Positions 1 through 6,245 of a stretch of 9,105 nt of DNA are shown in pieces. Numbering within the stretch: position 1 is the first letter of the stretch; each line of letters begins with the position of its first letter. Origin of the DNA: Candidatus Parcubacteria bacterium (lineage in GTDB: Bacteria; Patescibacteriota; Patescibacteriia; JAACEG01); NCBI GenBank assembly GCA_023135505.1, contig JAGLTA010000044.1, positions 1 through 9,105 on the forward strand, read 5' to 3'. The position numbers and the translations under genes are program-made. The notes below the pieces were generated by a model, which made no database searches, was not told where the DNA came from, and saw only the letters and a program-made list of their open reading frames with translations.

Positions 1-58
1 ATTAAGGTTAAAATAAAAGTATTATATTTTATAATTTATAGTTATAATTTTAAAATTT

Positions 59-1087
59 ATGTTAAAACAATCTTTTAAGCAAAAAATTATTTTAGTCACG
101 GGCGGAGCCGGTTTTATCGGCTCGCATCTGTGCGATCATTTAGTAAAAGAAAACAAGGTTATCTGTATTGATAATTTTTCAACTGGAAAAGAAAAGAATA
201 TAGACTTTTTATTGCGGCATCCGAATTTTGAATTTATCAAGCATGATATTAATGTACCGATAGATTTAGAGAAATTGCCTGAATTGAAAAAATTCAAATT
301 CAGATGGCAGGGTCTGCAGGAAATTTATCATTTGGCATGCCCAGCGTCTCCAAGCAAGTTTGATGAATTAGGCGTGGATGTTTTATTAACAAGTTCAATA
401 GGCGCTAAGGCGGCGTTAGATTTGGCGTTAAAATATAAAGCTAAATTTTTGTTTTTATCAAGTTCTGTTATTTACGGCAAAGCAATGCCAGGCGAGGAGT
501 TAAAAGAAGATTATATCGGACAGTCGGATCCGCTCGGTTATCACAACTGTTATCTTGAAGGAAAAAGATTTGGAGAAAGTCTTGTTTATAATTACAGAAA
601 GAGATACGGATTAGACGCTAAAATTCTTAGAGCATTTACCACTTACGGTCCAAGAATGAAACTATCAGACGGAAGGACGATTTCCGGTTTTGTGGCCAAT
701 GCAATGGAGAATAAGGACATTATTATTGAAGGAGACCAGAATATAAGAAATTCTTATTGCTATATTGACGATTTAATCAATGGAATAATTAAAATGATGA
801 AATCTAACGAATTCGGTCCTATTAATTTGGGAAACCCTGAAGATTTGCCGATTATTGAAGTTGCCAAGAAAGTTATTTCCAGCACAAATTCAAAATCCCA
901 AATTGTTTTTAAACAGCGGGAAAAAGGAGCGCATGTTTCGCATATTCCTAATATAGAATACGCAAAAGATTATTTAGGATGGGAACCGGTTGTTTTATTG
1001 GAAGCGGGATTAGATAAAACCATCAGTTATTTGAAAGCGAGCAAGTCTTTATTAGAATTTAATCATAATAGGCAAAAAGCAGATTAA
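59..1087 (+). CDS. NAD-dependent epimerase/dehydratase, UDP-glucuronate decarboxylase-like (extended SDR)
   Basis: A 342-residue cytoplasmic nucleotide-sugar enzyme. The NAD-binding glycine motif GGAGFIG is at residues 15-21. HLACPASP at 91-98 is characteristic of the UDP-glucuronate decarboxylase/epimerase group. The catalytic YxxxK pair is Y165/K169 in CYLEGKR. YGPRM (196-200) and NSYCYIDDL (231-239) are substrate-domain motifs of the same group, and the C-terminus has LGWEP at 306-310. The length is normal for the family. One departure: decarboxylases carry TSEVYG with a catalytic Glu, whereas this protein reads SSVIYG at 135-140, with Val where Glu is expected. The exact reaction (decarboxylation or epimerisation of a UDP-sugar) is therefore open. 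ATG at 59 is the first in-frame start and leaves the usual short N-terminus before the Rossmann fold. No Shine-Dalgarno site is seen. The gene ends 4 nt before repeat E1. It probably supplies an activated sugar to the following glycosyltransferase and envelope pathway. Confidence 0.88.
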   Translation: MLKQSFKQKIILVTGGAGFIGSHLCDHLVKENKVICIDNFSTGKEKNIDFLLRHPNFEFIKHDINVPIDLEKLPELKKFKFRWQGLQEIYHLACPASPSKFDELGVDVLLTSSIGAKAALDLALKYKAKFLFLSSSVIYGKAMPGEELKEDYIGQSDPLGYHNCYLEGKRFGESLVYNYRKRYGLDAKILRAFTTYGPRMKLSDGRTISGFVANAMENKDIIIEGDQNIRNSYCYIDDLINGIIKMMKSNEFGPINLGNPEDLPIIEVAKKVISSTNSKSQIVFKQREKGAHVSHIPNIEYAKDYLGWEPVVLLEAGLDKTISYLKASKSLLEFNHNRQKAD

Positions 1088-1091
1088 TATA

Positions 1092-1257
1092 CCTACTGCA
1101 TTTTGGTTAAATTTCCCAAAAATTTTAATGCCTATATTTGTAGTGACGGGCTTCAAACCCGTTTCTACGAAAAATTGTTTAAAAAATTTTCCTCAAAATT
1201 TGAAAATTTCGCGGAGTTTATCCAGTTGCATAACGGGGCAACTTATTATGCAGTAAG
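1092..1257 (+). repeat. Foldback repeat element, copy E1 (166 bp)
   Basis: The element fills the gap between the epimerase and the glycosyltransferase. Its ends are inverted: CCTACTGCAT at 1092-1101 and ATGCAGTAAG at 1248-1257. Two internal arms match copy E2 (8446-8628) closely. The left arm 1101-1137 is identical to 8485-8521 at 35 of 37 bases; the right arm 1171-1209 matches 8538-8576 at 36 of 39. The arms also pair imperfectly with each other, so the element can fold into a long hairpin. The tip and basal regions differ between copies. Relative to E2, about 25 bases are missing just inside the left end. The right end is 10 nt before the ATG at 1268. There is no coding content of its own. 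It could be a MITE-like mobile element or a structured leader. Confidence 0.8.
1137..1171 (+). repeat. REP-like palindromic hairpin at the tip of E1
   Basis: GTAG (1140-1143) pairs with CTAC (1165-1168), and ACGGG (1146-1150) pairs with CCCGT (1158-1162). The two stems are separated by a 2x2 internal mismatch, and the loop is CTTCAAA. Three flanking T/A and T-G pairs extend the stem. This module replaces the GCCTATAT hairpin present at the same place in E2. From memory, GTAG...CTAC palindromes with a G-rich/C-rich inner stem occur as dispersed repeats in several bacterial groups. That recollection is unverified here. Confidence 0.65.
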
Positions 1258-1267
1258 TTTAATTTAT

Positions 1268-1933
1268 ATGAGAATTTTTATTATTATTCCAGCATTTAAT
1301 GAGGAGAAAAATATAACGGCAGTTATCAATAATCTTAAAAATATAATGCCTCGCGCGGAATTAGCCTTAATTGATGATTGCTCGCAAGACAGCACATTTC
1401 AATTTGCTCAAAAAACAGGCATTGCTGTTTTGCGGCATATTGTTAATCGCGGACAGGGAGCCGCCCTGCAGACTGGAAACGACTATGCTTTAAAAAATGG
1501 AGCGGACATAATAGTTCATTTTGACGCTGACGGACAGCATCGCGCCGAAGATATAGATAGATTAATTGAACCGATAATGCTCGGCAGCGCTGATGCCGCG
1601 CTTGGATCAAGATTTTTAGATGATAGCAATAAAATTCCGTTTACTAAAAAATATTTTATTTTAAAGCCGGCAATAATATTTAATCGGCTTTTTACAGGAT
1701 TAAAATTAAGCGACGCGCATAACGGATTAAGGGTGTTTTCCGCGGATGCCGCTAGAAAAATTAGAATTACGCAGGACAGAATGGCGCACGCCACGGAAAT
1801 AATATCAGAAATTAAAAAGAGAGGGTTAAAGTATAAGGAAGTTCCAATAAAAATTATCTATAATAAGTACGGGCAAAAATTTTTCGACGGATTTGTTATC
1901 ATTAAAGATTTAATATTTAAAAAGATTTTATAG
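1268..1933 (+). CDS. Glycosyltransferase family 2, dolichyl/polyprenyl-phosphate sugar synthase-like
   Basis: A 221-residue GT-A fold glycosyltransferase with the full family signature: IIPAFNEEKNI at 6-16, LIDDCSQDST at 34-43, NRGQGAALQTG at 60-70, the metal-binding FDADGQH at 85-91, GSRF at 113-116, and DAHNGLRVF at 149-157. It closely resembles dolichol-phosphate mannose synthase-type enzymes, which move a sugar from a nucleotide donor to a polyprenyl phosphate or related acceptor on the cytoplasmic face. The C-terminus has no pair of strong membrane helices, so it is the short soluble or peripheral form. The frame stays open upstream to a TTG at 1103, but those 55 codons are repeat E1. 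The ATG at 1268 places the first beta strand (RIFIIIPAFNEE) directly at the N-terminus, as expected. Donor and acceptor cannot be read from the sequence. Its position after the epimerase suggests a shared envelope-sugar role. Confidence 0.88.
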   Translation: MRIFIIIPAFNEEKNITAVINNLKNIMPRAELALIDDCSQDSTFQFAQKTGIAVLRHIVNRGQGAALQTGNDYALKNGADIIVHFDADGQHRAEDIDRLIEPIMLGSADAALGSRFLDDSNKIPFTKKYFILKPAIIFNRLFTGLKLSDAHNGLRVFSADAARKIRITQDRMAHATEIISEIKKRGLKYKEVPIKIIYNKYGQKFFDGFVIIKDLIFKKIL

Positions 1934-1942
1934 CGATCAAGG

Positions 1943-1971
1943 TTGACAAATAGCGATTTATGCCATAAGAT
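1943..1971 (+). promoter_or_regulatory. Sigma70-type promoter of the tRNA-Glu gene
   Basis: The -35 box is TTGACA at 1943-1948 (6/6). A 17-nt spacer leads to TAAGAT at 1966-1971 (5/6 to TATAAT). Transcription would start near 1978, giving a leader of about 74 nt before the tRNA. The -10 box lies inside a perfect interrupted palindrome, ATAAGAT-A-ATCTTAT (1965-1979). Confidence 0.75.
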
Positions 1972-1990
1972 AATCTTATTTAAAGAGAAT

Positions 1991-2011
1991 ATGAATTAAA
2001 ATATAATTCAT
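1991..2011 (+). repeat. Inverted repeat in the tRNA-Glu leader
   Basis: ATGAATT (1991-1997) and AATTCAT (2005-2011) form a 7-bp inverted repeat around a 7-nt AT spacer, downstream of the predicted start point. It could be a leader hairpin or a protein site. With this base composition chance is also possible. The spacer edge contains TATAAT (2002-2007), but no convincing -35 box lies upstream. Confidence 0.35.
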
Positions 2012-2051
2012 GCAAAAAAGAAAATTTACTGAAAAGATTAGTAAATACTTC

Positions 2052-2123
2052 GGCCCTATCGTCTAGTGGTTAGGACATCAGGTTTTCATCCTGGAAACAG
2101 GGGTTCGATTCCCCTTAGGGCTA
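2052..2123 (+). tRNA. tRNA-Glu (anticodon UUC)
   Basis: A complete 72-nt cloverleaf. The acceptor stem is GGCCCTA (2052-2058) against TAGGGCT (2116-2122), with a terminal G1-U72 wobble. The D-stem begins GTCT. The anticodon stem TCAGG/CCTGG (2078-2082, 2090-2094) encloses TTTTCAT with anticodon TTC at 2085-2087, so it reads GAA/GAG. The T-stem is AGGGG/CCCCT with loop TTCGATT. The discriminator is A2123. CCA is not encoded (next bases are CAA), so it must be added after transcription. The gene stands alone with its own promoter and terminator. Confidence 0.97.
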
Positions 2124-2130
2124 CAAAGAA

Positions 2131-2159
2131 AAACGCTCATCAATTTGATGAGCGTTTTT
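2131..2159 (+). terminator. Intrinsic terminator of tRNA-Glu
   Basis: CGCTCATCA (2134-2142) pairs perfectly with TGATGAGCG (2146-2154) around a 3-nt loop. The outer A/T pairs extend the stem into a T5 run at 2155-2159. It lies 10 nt after the tRNA. A-rich sequence on the 5' side means it may also terminate transcription from the opposite strand. Confidence 0.92.
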
Positions 2160-2205
2160 ATTTGTGATAAGTTTAAGAAAAGTAAATTTTTAGTAAAATT
2201 AAATT

Positions 2206-2796
2206 ATGAAAAAGCAGATTTGCATCAAGCAATGCCGCTATATTAAATTGCAAAATAAAAGAGTGAACTATATTTTAAAAATAAGCAAGAAAGCCAAAAG
2301 GATGCGCTTGGTGGTTTATTGCGACTGCAGTTTCGCGGTGACAAAGCCGATAGGGCTAAGCGAGAGCATAGTTGAAAAATTTATCGCCGAAAAATCGGAT
2401 TGGATTTTATCAAAACTGGAATATTTTAAGAAATTTAAAAGAGCCCCGTTTAAAGACAGCCGCGAAAATTATTTAAAGCATAAAAAAGACGCTTTTGAAT
2501 TTGTGAACAAAAAAGTTGTTCACCTTAATAGAATATATAATTTTAGATTTAATAGAATAAGCGTTAGAAACCAAAAAACAAGATGGGGCAGCTGTTCAAT
2601 GAAAGGCAATATGAATTTTAATTACAAAATACTGTTTCTTCCAGAATATATCGCTGATTATATTATAGCCCACGAATTGTGCCATTTAGAAGAATTTAAC
2701 CATTCGCGGAAATTTTGGAATTTAGTCGCGAAAACAACACCAAATTATTTAGAAATTAGAAAGGAACTAAGAAAGAAGGGAATTAATTATTTTTAG
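2206..2796 (+). CDS. YgjP/WLM-type zinc metallopeptidase (M48-like, DUF45)
   Basis: A 196-residue predicted zinc-dependent metalloprotease of the YgjP-like (PF01863) family. The zinc motif HELCHLEEFNH supplies H156, E157, H160 and a third ligand H166, followed by the family's FW (170-171). Upstream KTRWGSCSMKGNMNFN (124-139) is the other diagnostic block, and LFLPEYIADYIIAHE (143-157) leads into the active-site helix. There is no signal peptide or membrane helix, so it is probably cytoplasmic. The protein looks somewhat short at its N-terminus compared with typical members (about 230 residues), but the catalytic half is intact. Substrates of the family are not well defined. ATG at 2206 follows the tRNA terminator by 46 nt, and no clear Shine-Dalgarno site or promoter box pair is seen. 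It reads as a single-gene unit, since the next gene has its own promoter. Confidence 0.88.
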   Translation: MKKQICIKQCRYIKLQNKRVNYILKISKKAKRMRLVVYCDCSFAVTKPIGLSESIVEKFIAEKSDWILSKLEYFKKFKRAPFKDSRENYLKHKKDAFEFVNKKVVHLNRIYNFRFNRISVRNQKTRWGSCSMKGNMNFNYKILFLPEYIADYIIAHELCHLEEFNHSRKFWNLVAKTTPNYLEIRKELRKKGINYF

Positions 2797-2805
2797 TTTT
2801 CGGGA

Positions 2806-2834
2806 TTGAAATATTGGAAATAATAGGTTATACT
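2806..2834 (+). promoter_or_regulatory. Sigma70-type promoter of the acs-sugar transferase-mraY operon
   Basis: TTGAAA at 2806-2811 (5/6) and TATACT at 2829-2834 (5/6) are separated by exactly 17 nt. Transcription would start near 2841, giving an AT-rich leader of about 72 nt before the ATG at 2913. It is the only strong box pair in the 116-nt gap, and the following gaps in the operon are too short for promoters. Confidence 0.65.
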
Positions 2835-2912
2835 TTTAACAGTTAAGTTAATATTTAATTTTAGATCGCGAAATAATTATCGTAATTTTTTGTGATTTTA
2901 AGAATTTTTTTT

Positions 2913-4820
2913 ATGGCTAAAAAGAACAGGGAGCTCACAGAAGTTTTATTAAGCGAGCAAAAAAAATATTATCCTTCTAAAAAAGTTTTAGCGAACGCCA
3001 ATGTTAAGGATTACGAAAAAACTTTAAAAAAAGCGGAAAAAAATCCAGAAGCGTTTTGGGCGGAAGCGGCTGAAGATTTAGTCTGGTTTAAAAAGTGGGA
3101 TAAAATTTTAGACAAAAGCAAAAAGCCGTTTTATAAATGGTTTACTAATGCGAAATTTAATTTGGCTTATAACGCTTTAGACAGGCATATTGACGAAGGG
3201 AACGGAAAAAAATTGGCGATAATTTGGGAAGACGAAAGCGGGCGAACCAGAAAATACACTTATCAAAAACTTTATAACGAGGTTAATCAGTTTGTTAACG
3301 CTTTGCGCGGATTAGGCGTAAAAAAAGGCGACAGAGTAGCGATTTATATGCCGAATGTTCCGGAAATTGCGATTGCGATGCTTTCCTGCTTAAAAATCGG
3401 CGCGATGCATTCTGTTGTTTACGCCGGATTTTCATCTGGCGCTTTGGAAGGGAGGATTAAAGACGCGCGCGCAAAAATTTTAATCACCGCGGACGGTAGT
3501 TTTCGGCGCGGCAAGGTAATTAACCTAAAAGCTATTGCGGATGAAGCGGTTAAAAAATGCGGGTCAATTAAAAAAGTTATTGTCGTTAAAAACAATGAAG
3601 AGAAAGTCGCTTTTAATAAAGAGAAAGATGTTTGGTACCATAATTTAATCAAAAATCAGCCGATTGAGGCGAAAATAGCTGAAATGGATTCAGAAGATCC
3701 GGCATTCGTGCTTTACACTTCAGGCACTACTTCAAAGCCGAAAGGCGTAATTCACGCGCACGGAGGATACGCCGTCGGAGTTTTGCGGACAATTAAATGG
3801 GTTTTTGACCTGAAAGGCGATGAAATTTTTTGGTGCACCGCTGACCCTGGCTGGATCACAGGGCACAGTTATATAATCTACGGACCGCTGATGGCTGGAA
3901 TAACGACAGTAATGTACGAAGGGGTGCCTGATATGCCGAAGCCGGACAGAATTTGGAAAGTTGTGGAAAAATATAAAGTAAATGTTCTCTATACGGCCCC
4001 GACTTTAATCAGGGCGATGATGAGGTATGGAAAAGAATGGCCTATGAAGCATAAAATGCCAAGTTTGCGGATTTTAGGATCTGTCGGCGAGCCGATAAAT
4101 CCAGAGGCGTGGAAATGGTATTACATAAATGTCGGCAAAAAGCGGTGTCCGATTATGGACACTTGGTGGCAGACAGAGACAGGAATGAATATGATTACGC
4201 CGCTCCCGTGCGCTCCATTAAAAGCGGGAAGCGCGACAAAGCCGTTTCCGGGGATAATCGCTGATGTTGTTGATAAGAAAGGCAAGCGCGTTCCTGCCGG
4301 CAAAGGCGGATATTTGGTAATCAAAAATCAATGGCCGGCAATGATCAGGACGATTTTTAACAATCCTGAAAGATATTTAAAGACTTATTGGAAACAGGTT
4401 AAAGGCGCTTATTTTGCCGGAGATGTGGCGTTCCGCGACAAAGACGGATATTTCTGGATTCAAGGCAGGACAGACGATGTGCTTAATATCGCCGGGCATA
4501 GGATTGGGACGGCAGAGGTTGAAAGCGCTTTTGTGTCGCATAAAACGGTTGTGGAAGCTGGCGTCATCGGAGTTCCAGACGAAATTCGCGCGGAAGTGAT
4601 TAAAGCGTTTGTGATTTTGAAAAAGGGCGTTAAAGAGTCAGATGAGTTAAAAGTAGAACTTAAAAAACAGGTGCGGAAAGTCTTGGGTCCGATTGCGATT
4701 ATTAAGGATGTCGCTTTTGTTGATAAGCTGCCAAAAACCAGAAGCGGAAAAATTATGCGCCGTGTCCTAAAAGCGAAAGAGTTGAATCTGCCGTTAGGCG
4801 ACACCAGCTCATTGGTTTAA
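2913..4820 (+). CDS. acs: Acetyl-CoA synthetase, AMP-forming (acetate-CoA ligase)
   Basis: A 635-residue ANL-superfamily enzyme that makes acetyl-CoA from acetate, ATP and CoA via acetyl-adenylate, in the cytoplasm. Length and motifs fit true acetyl-CoA synthetase. The N-terminal block has FNLAYNALDRH (82-92), GDRVAIYMPNVPE (139-151) and GAMHSVVYAGFS (163-174). The phosphate loop is YTSGTTSKPKG (269-279), with Ser where most members have Gly. DTWWQTETG (416-424) contains the acetate-pocket Trp. GRTDDVLNIAGHRIGTAEVE (518-537) is the domain-hinge and CoA block. LPKTRSGKIMRR (606-617) carries the adenylation lysine K613, the site acetylated in the family. The frame also permits a GTG start at 2892, but ATG 2913 gives the cleaner MAKKNREL start. 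It begins a probable operon: the next ATG is 6 nt past the stop. Placement with envelope genes, rather than acetate kinase or TCA genes, is unusual. Confidence 0.94.
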   Translation: MAKKNRELTEVLLSEQKKYYPSKKVLANANVKDYEKTLKKAEKNPEAFWAEAAEDLVWFKKWDKILDKSKKPFYKWFTNAKFNLAYNALDRHIDEGNGKKLAIIWEDESGRTRKYTYQKLYNEVNQFVNALRGLGVKKGDRVAIYMPNVPEIAIAMLSCLKIGAMHSVVYAGFSSGALEGRIKDARAKILITADGSFRRGKVINLKAIADEAVKKCGSIKKVIVVKNNEEKVAFNKEKDVWYHNLIKNQPIEAKIAEMDSEDPAFVLYTSGTTSKPKGVIHAHGGYAVGVLRTIKWVFDLKGDEIFWCTADPGWITGHSYIIYGPLMAGITTVMYEGVPDMPKPDRIWKVVEKYKVNVLYTAPTLIRAMMRYGKEWPMKHKMPSLRILGSVGEPINPEAWKWYYINVGKKRCPIMDTWWQTETGMNMITPLPCAPLKAGSATKPFPGIIADVVDKKGKRVPAGKGGYLVIKNQWPAMIRTIFNNPERYLKTYWKQVKGAYFAGDVAFRDKDGYFWIQGRTDDVLNIAGHRIGTAEVESAFVSHKTVVEAGVIGVPDEIRAEVIKAFVILKKGVKESDELKVELKKQVRKVLGPIAIIKDVAFVDKLPKTRSGKIMRRVLKAKELNLPLGDTSSLV

Positions 4821-4826
4821 AGTTTT

Positions 4827-6236
4827 ATGAAAAAGTCAGAATTGGTTTTTACCGCAATTTTAGTCCCGATAGATTTTTTAATGCTGATGCTGGCAAGTTT
4901 GGCGGCTTATTTTTTGCGCTTTAACCCAGCAATTATTGAAATCCGCCCAGTTATCTTTGATTTGCAGTTAAAATATTATCTGACAATTGTCCTTTTTGTT
5001 TCTATCTCTTGGATTTTAATTTTTGCTATTTCAGGTCTTTATTCAGTAAAATTAAACCGCCGCCTGATAGACCAGTTTTATAAAATTTTTACAGGATGTT
5101 CGGGCGGAATGATGCTGATTTTAATCGTTATTTTTTTCAGCCGCGAACTGTTTTCTTCCCGTTTTATTGTTTTAGCAGGATGGATTTTTAGCATAATTTT
5201 TGTTTTTATCGGCAGGATTTTAATTCGCGGCATCCAAAAAATTTTTTTAAAAAATGGAATCGGGATAAATAATTTGCTGGTCGTCGGAGACGGCAGCGCC
5301 GCCGAGAATATTATTCGTCTTTTTAATAAAGATAAAACTTTCGGATATAGAATCGCGAAACAGATGAAAGACATTCCTGACGATTTAACAGAAACGATGA
5401 ATAAAATAATTAAAAAATATGAGATTAGCGAAATTTTGCAATGTGTTGATATTGGCAGGCAAAAATCTTTAGATTTGGTTGATTTCTGCCACGAACGGCA
5501 CCTCACTTACAAGTATATTCCGAATCTTTTTGAAGCGCAGGCTATAAATGTGGAAGTTTGGGACGCTGCCGGTTTTCCAGTAATTGAATTAAAAAGGACT
5601 TTATTAGACGGCTGGAGGAAAATTTTAAAAAGAGTTTTTGATATTGTTGCGAGCGCGATCGCCATCGTTATCTTTAGCCCAGTGTTAATAATTACAGCGA
5701 TAGCGATAAAATTGAATTCAAAAGGTCCTGTCTTTTTTACCTGCCAAAGAATAGGTCAAGGCGGAAAGCCGTTTTTTTATTTTAAATTCAGATCAATGAT
5801 TGATGAAGCGCATAAAATGCGGTACGATCCTGAATTTAGAAAAAATATTAAAGATCTCAGGGGTTGGAATAAAGATAATCCTATGATAAAATATAAAAGC
5901 GATCCTCGTGTCACAAAAGTAGGCAAGTTTATCCGCCGCTATAGCATTGACGAACTGTCTGAATTTTTTAATGTTCTGTTCGGAAAAATGAGCTTGGTGG
6001 GTCCGCGTCCGCATGAGCCGGAAGAAGTGGCAAAATACAGAAAACGGCACAAAAAAGTTCTGACTATCAAACCAGGAATTACAGGAATGGCGCAAGTGAG
6101 CGGACGCAGCGATCTGGAATTTGACAAAGAAGCGCGTCTTGATGTTTATTATATTGAAAACTGGTCGTTTAAGTTGGATTTATATATTTTATTCAAAACC
6201 CCGTTTATATTATTTAAAAGAATATCAGGCGGATAA
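4827..6236 (+). CDS. Polyprenyl-phosphate sugar-1-phosphate transferase (exopolysaccharide/undecaprenyl-phosphate glycosylphosphotransferase)
   Basis: A 469-residue membrane enzyme of the WcaJ/WbaP type, which transfers a sugar-1-phosphate from a UDP-sugar to undecaprenyl phosphate and so starts a surface glycan. The N-terminal half has about four membrane helices (approximately 6-31, 49-71, 90-105 and 112-134). A Rossmann-like domain follows, opening LLVVGDGSAAE (150-160). The C-terminal catalytic domain (PF02397-like) begins with a hydrophobic segment at 268-294. It contains QRIGQGGKPFFYFKFRSM (307-324), DPRVTKVGKFIRR (359-371), IDELSEFFNVL (374-384) with the Asp-Glu pair D375/E376, SLVGPRP (389-395) and KPGITGMAQVSGR (415-427). 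All hallmark blocks are present and the length is typical. The sugar cannot be assigned. It sits 6 nt after acs and 9 nt before mraY, so it is probably translated from the same message. No Shine-Dalgarno site is seen. Confidence 0.92.
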   Translation: MKKSELVFTAILVPIDFLMLMLASLAAYFLRFNPAIIEIRPVIFDLQLKYYLTIVLFVSISWILIFAISGLYSVKLNRRLIDQFYKIFTGCSGGMMLILIVIFFSRELFSSRFIVLAGWIFSIIFVFIGRILIRGIQKIFLKNGIGINNLLVVGDGSAAENIIRLFNKDKTFGYRIAKQMKDIPDDLTETMNKIIKKYEISEILQCVDIGRQKSLDLVDFCHERHLTYKYIPNLFEAQAINVEVWDAAGFPVIELKRTLLDGWRKILKRVFDIVASAIAIVIFSPVLIITAIAIKLNSKGPVFFTCQRIGQGGKPFFYFKFRSMIDEAHKMRYDPEFRKNIKDLRGWNKDNPMIKYKSDPRVTKVGKFIRRYSIDELSEFFNVLFGKMSLVGPRPHEPEEVAKYRKRHKKVLTIKPGITGMAQVSGRSDLEFDKEARLDVYYIENWSFKLDLYILFKTPFILFKRISGG

Positions 6237-6245
6237 AATTATTTT

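Noticed and set aside
20..48. Promoter before the epimerase gene with TATAAT at 43-48
   Set aside because: The -35 position is TATTAT and the whole 58 bases are A/T-rich, so a TATAAT match is expected by chance.
1103..1267. A 55-codon N-terminal extension of the glycosyltransferase from a TTG start
   Set aside because: The stretch is repeat E1, which also occurs as non-coding DNA before the Mur-ligase gene. GT2 proteins begin right at the RIFIIIPAFNEE strand, so ATG 1268 is preferred.
1516..1794. Minus-strand reading frame inside the glycosyltransferase (similarly 3419-3652, 4121-4324, 4460-4804, 5078-5506, 5793-6095, 5939-6127, 8664-8852)
   Set aside because: All lie opposite well-conserved genes, and none shows family motifs, its own promoter or ribosome-binding site.
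2892..2912. GTG start seven codons upstream of the acs ATG
   Set aside because: The added residues are hydrophobic and unlike acs N-termini, and there is no better ribosome-binding site; ATG 2913 is a standard start.
4414..4599. Plus-strand 61-codon frame inside acs
   Set aside because: It lies within the conserved C-terminal domain of acs in another frame and has no recognisable motif.
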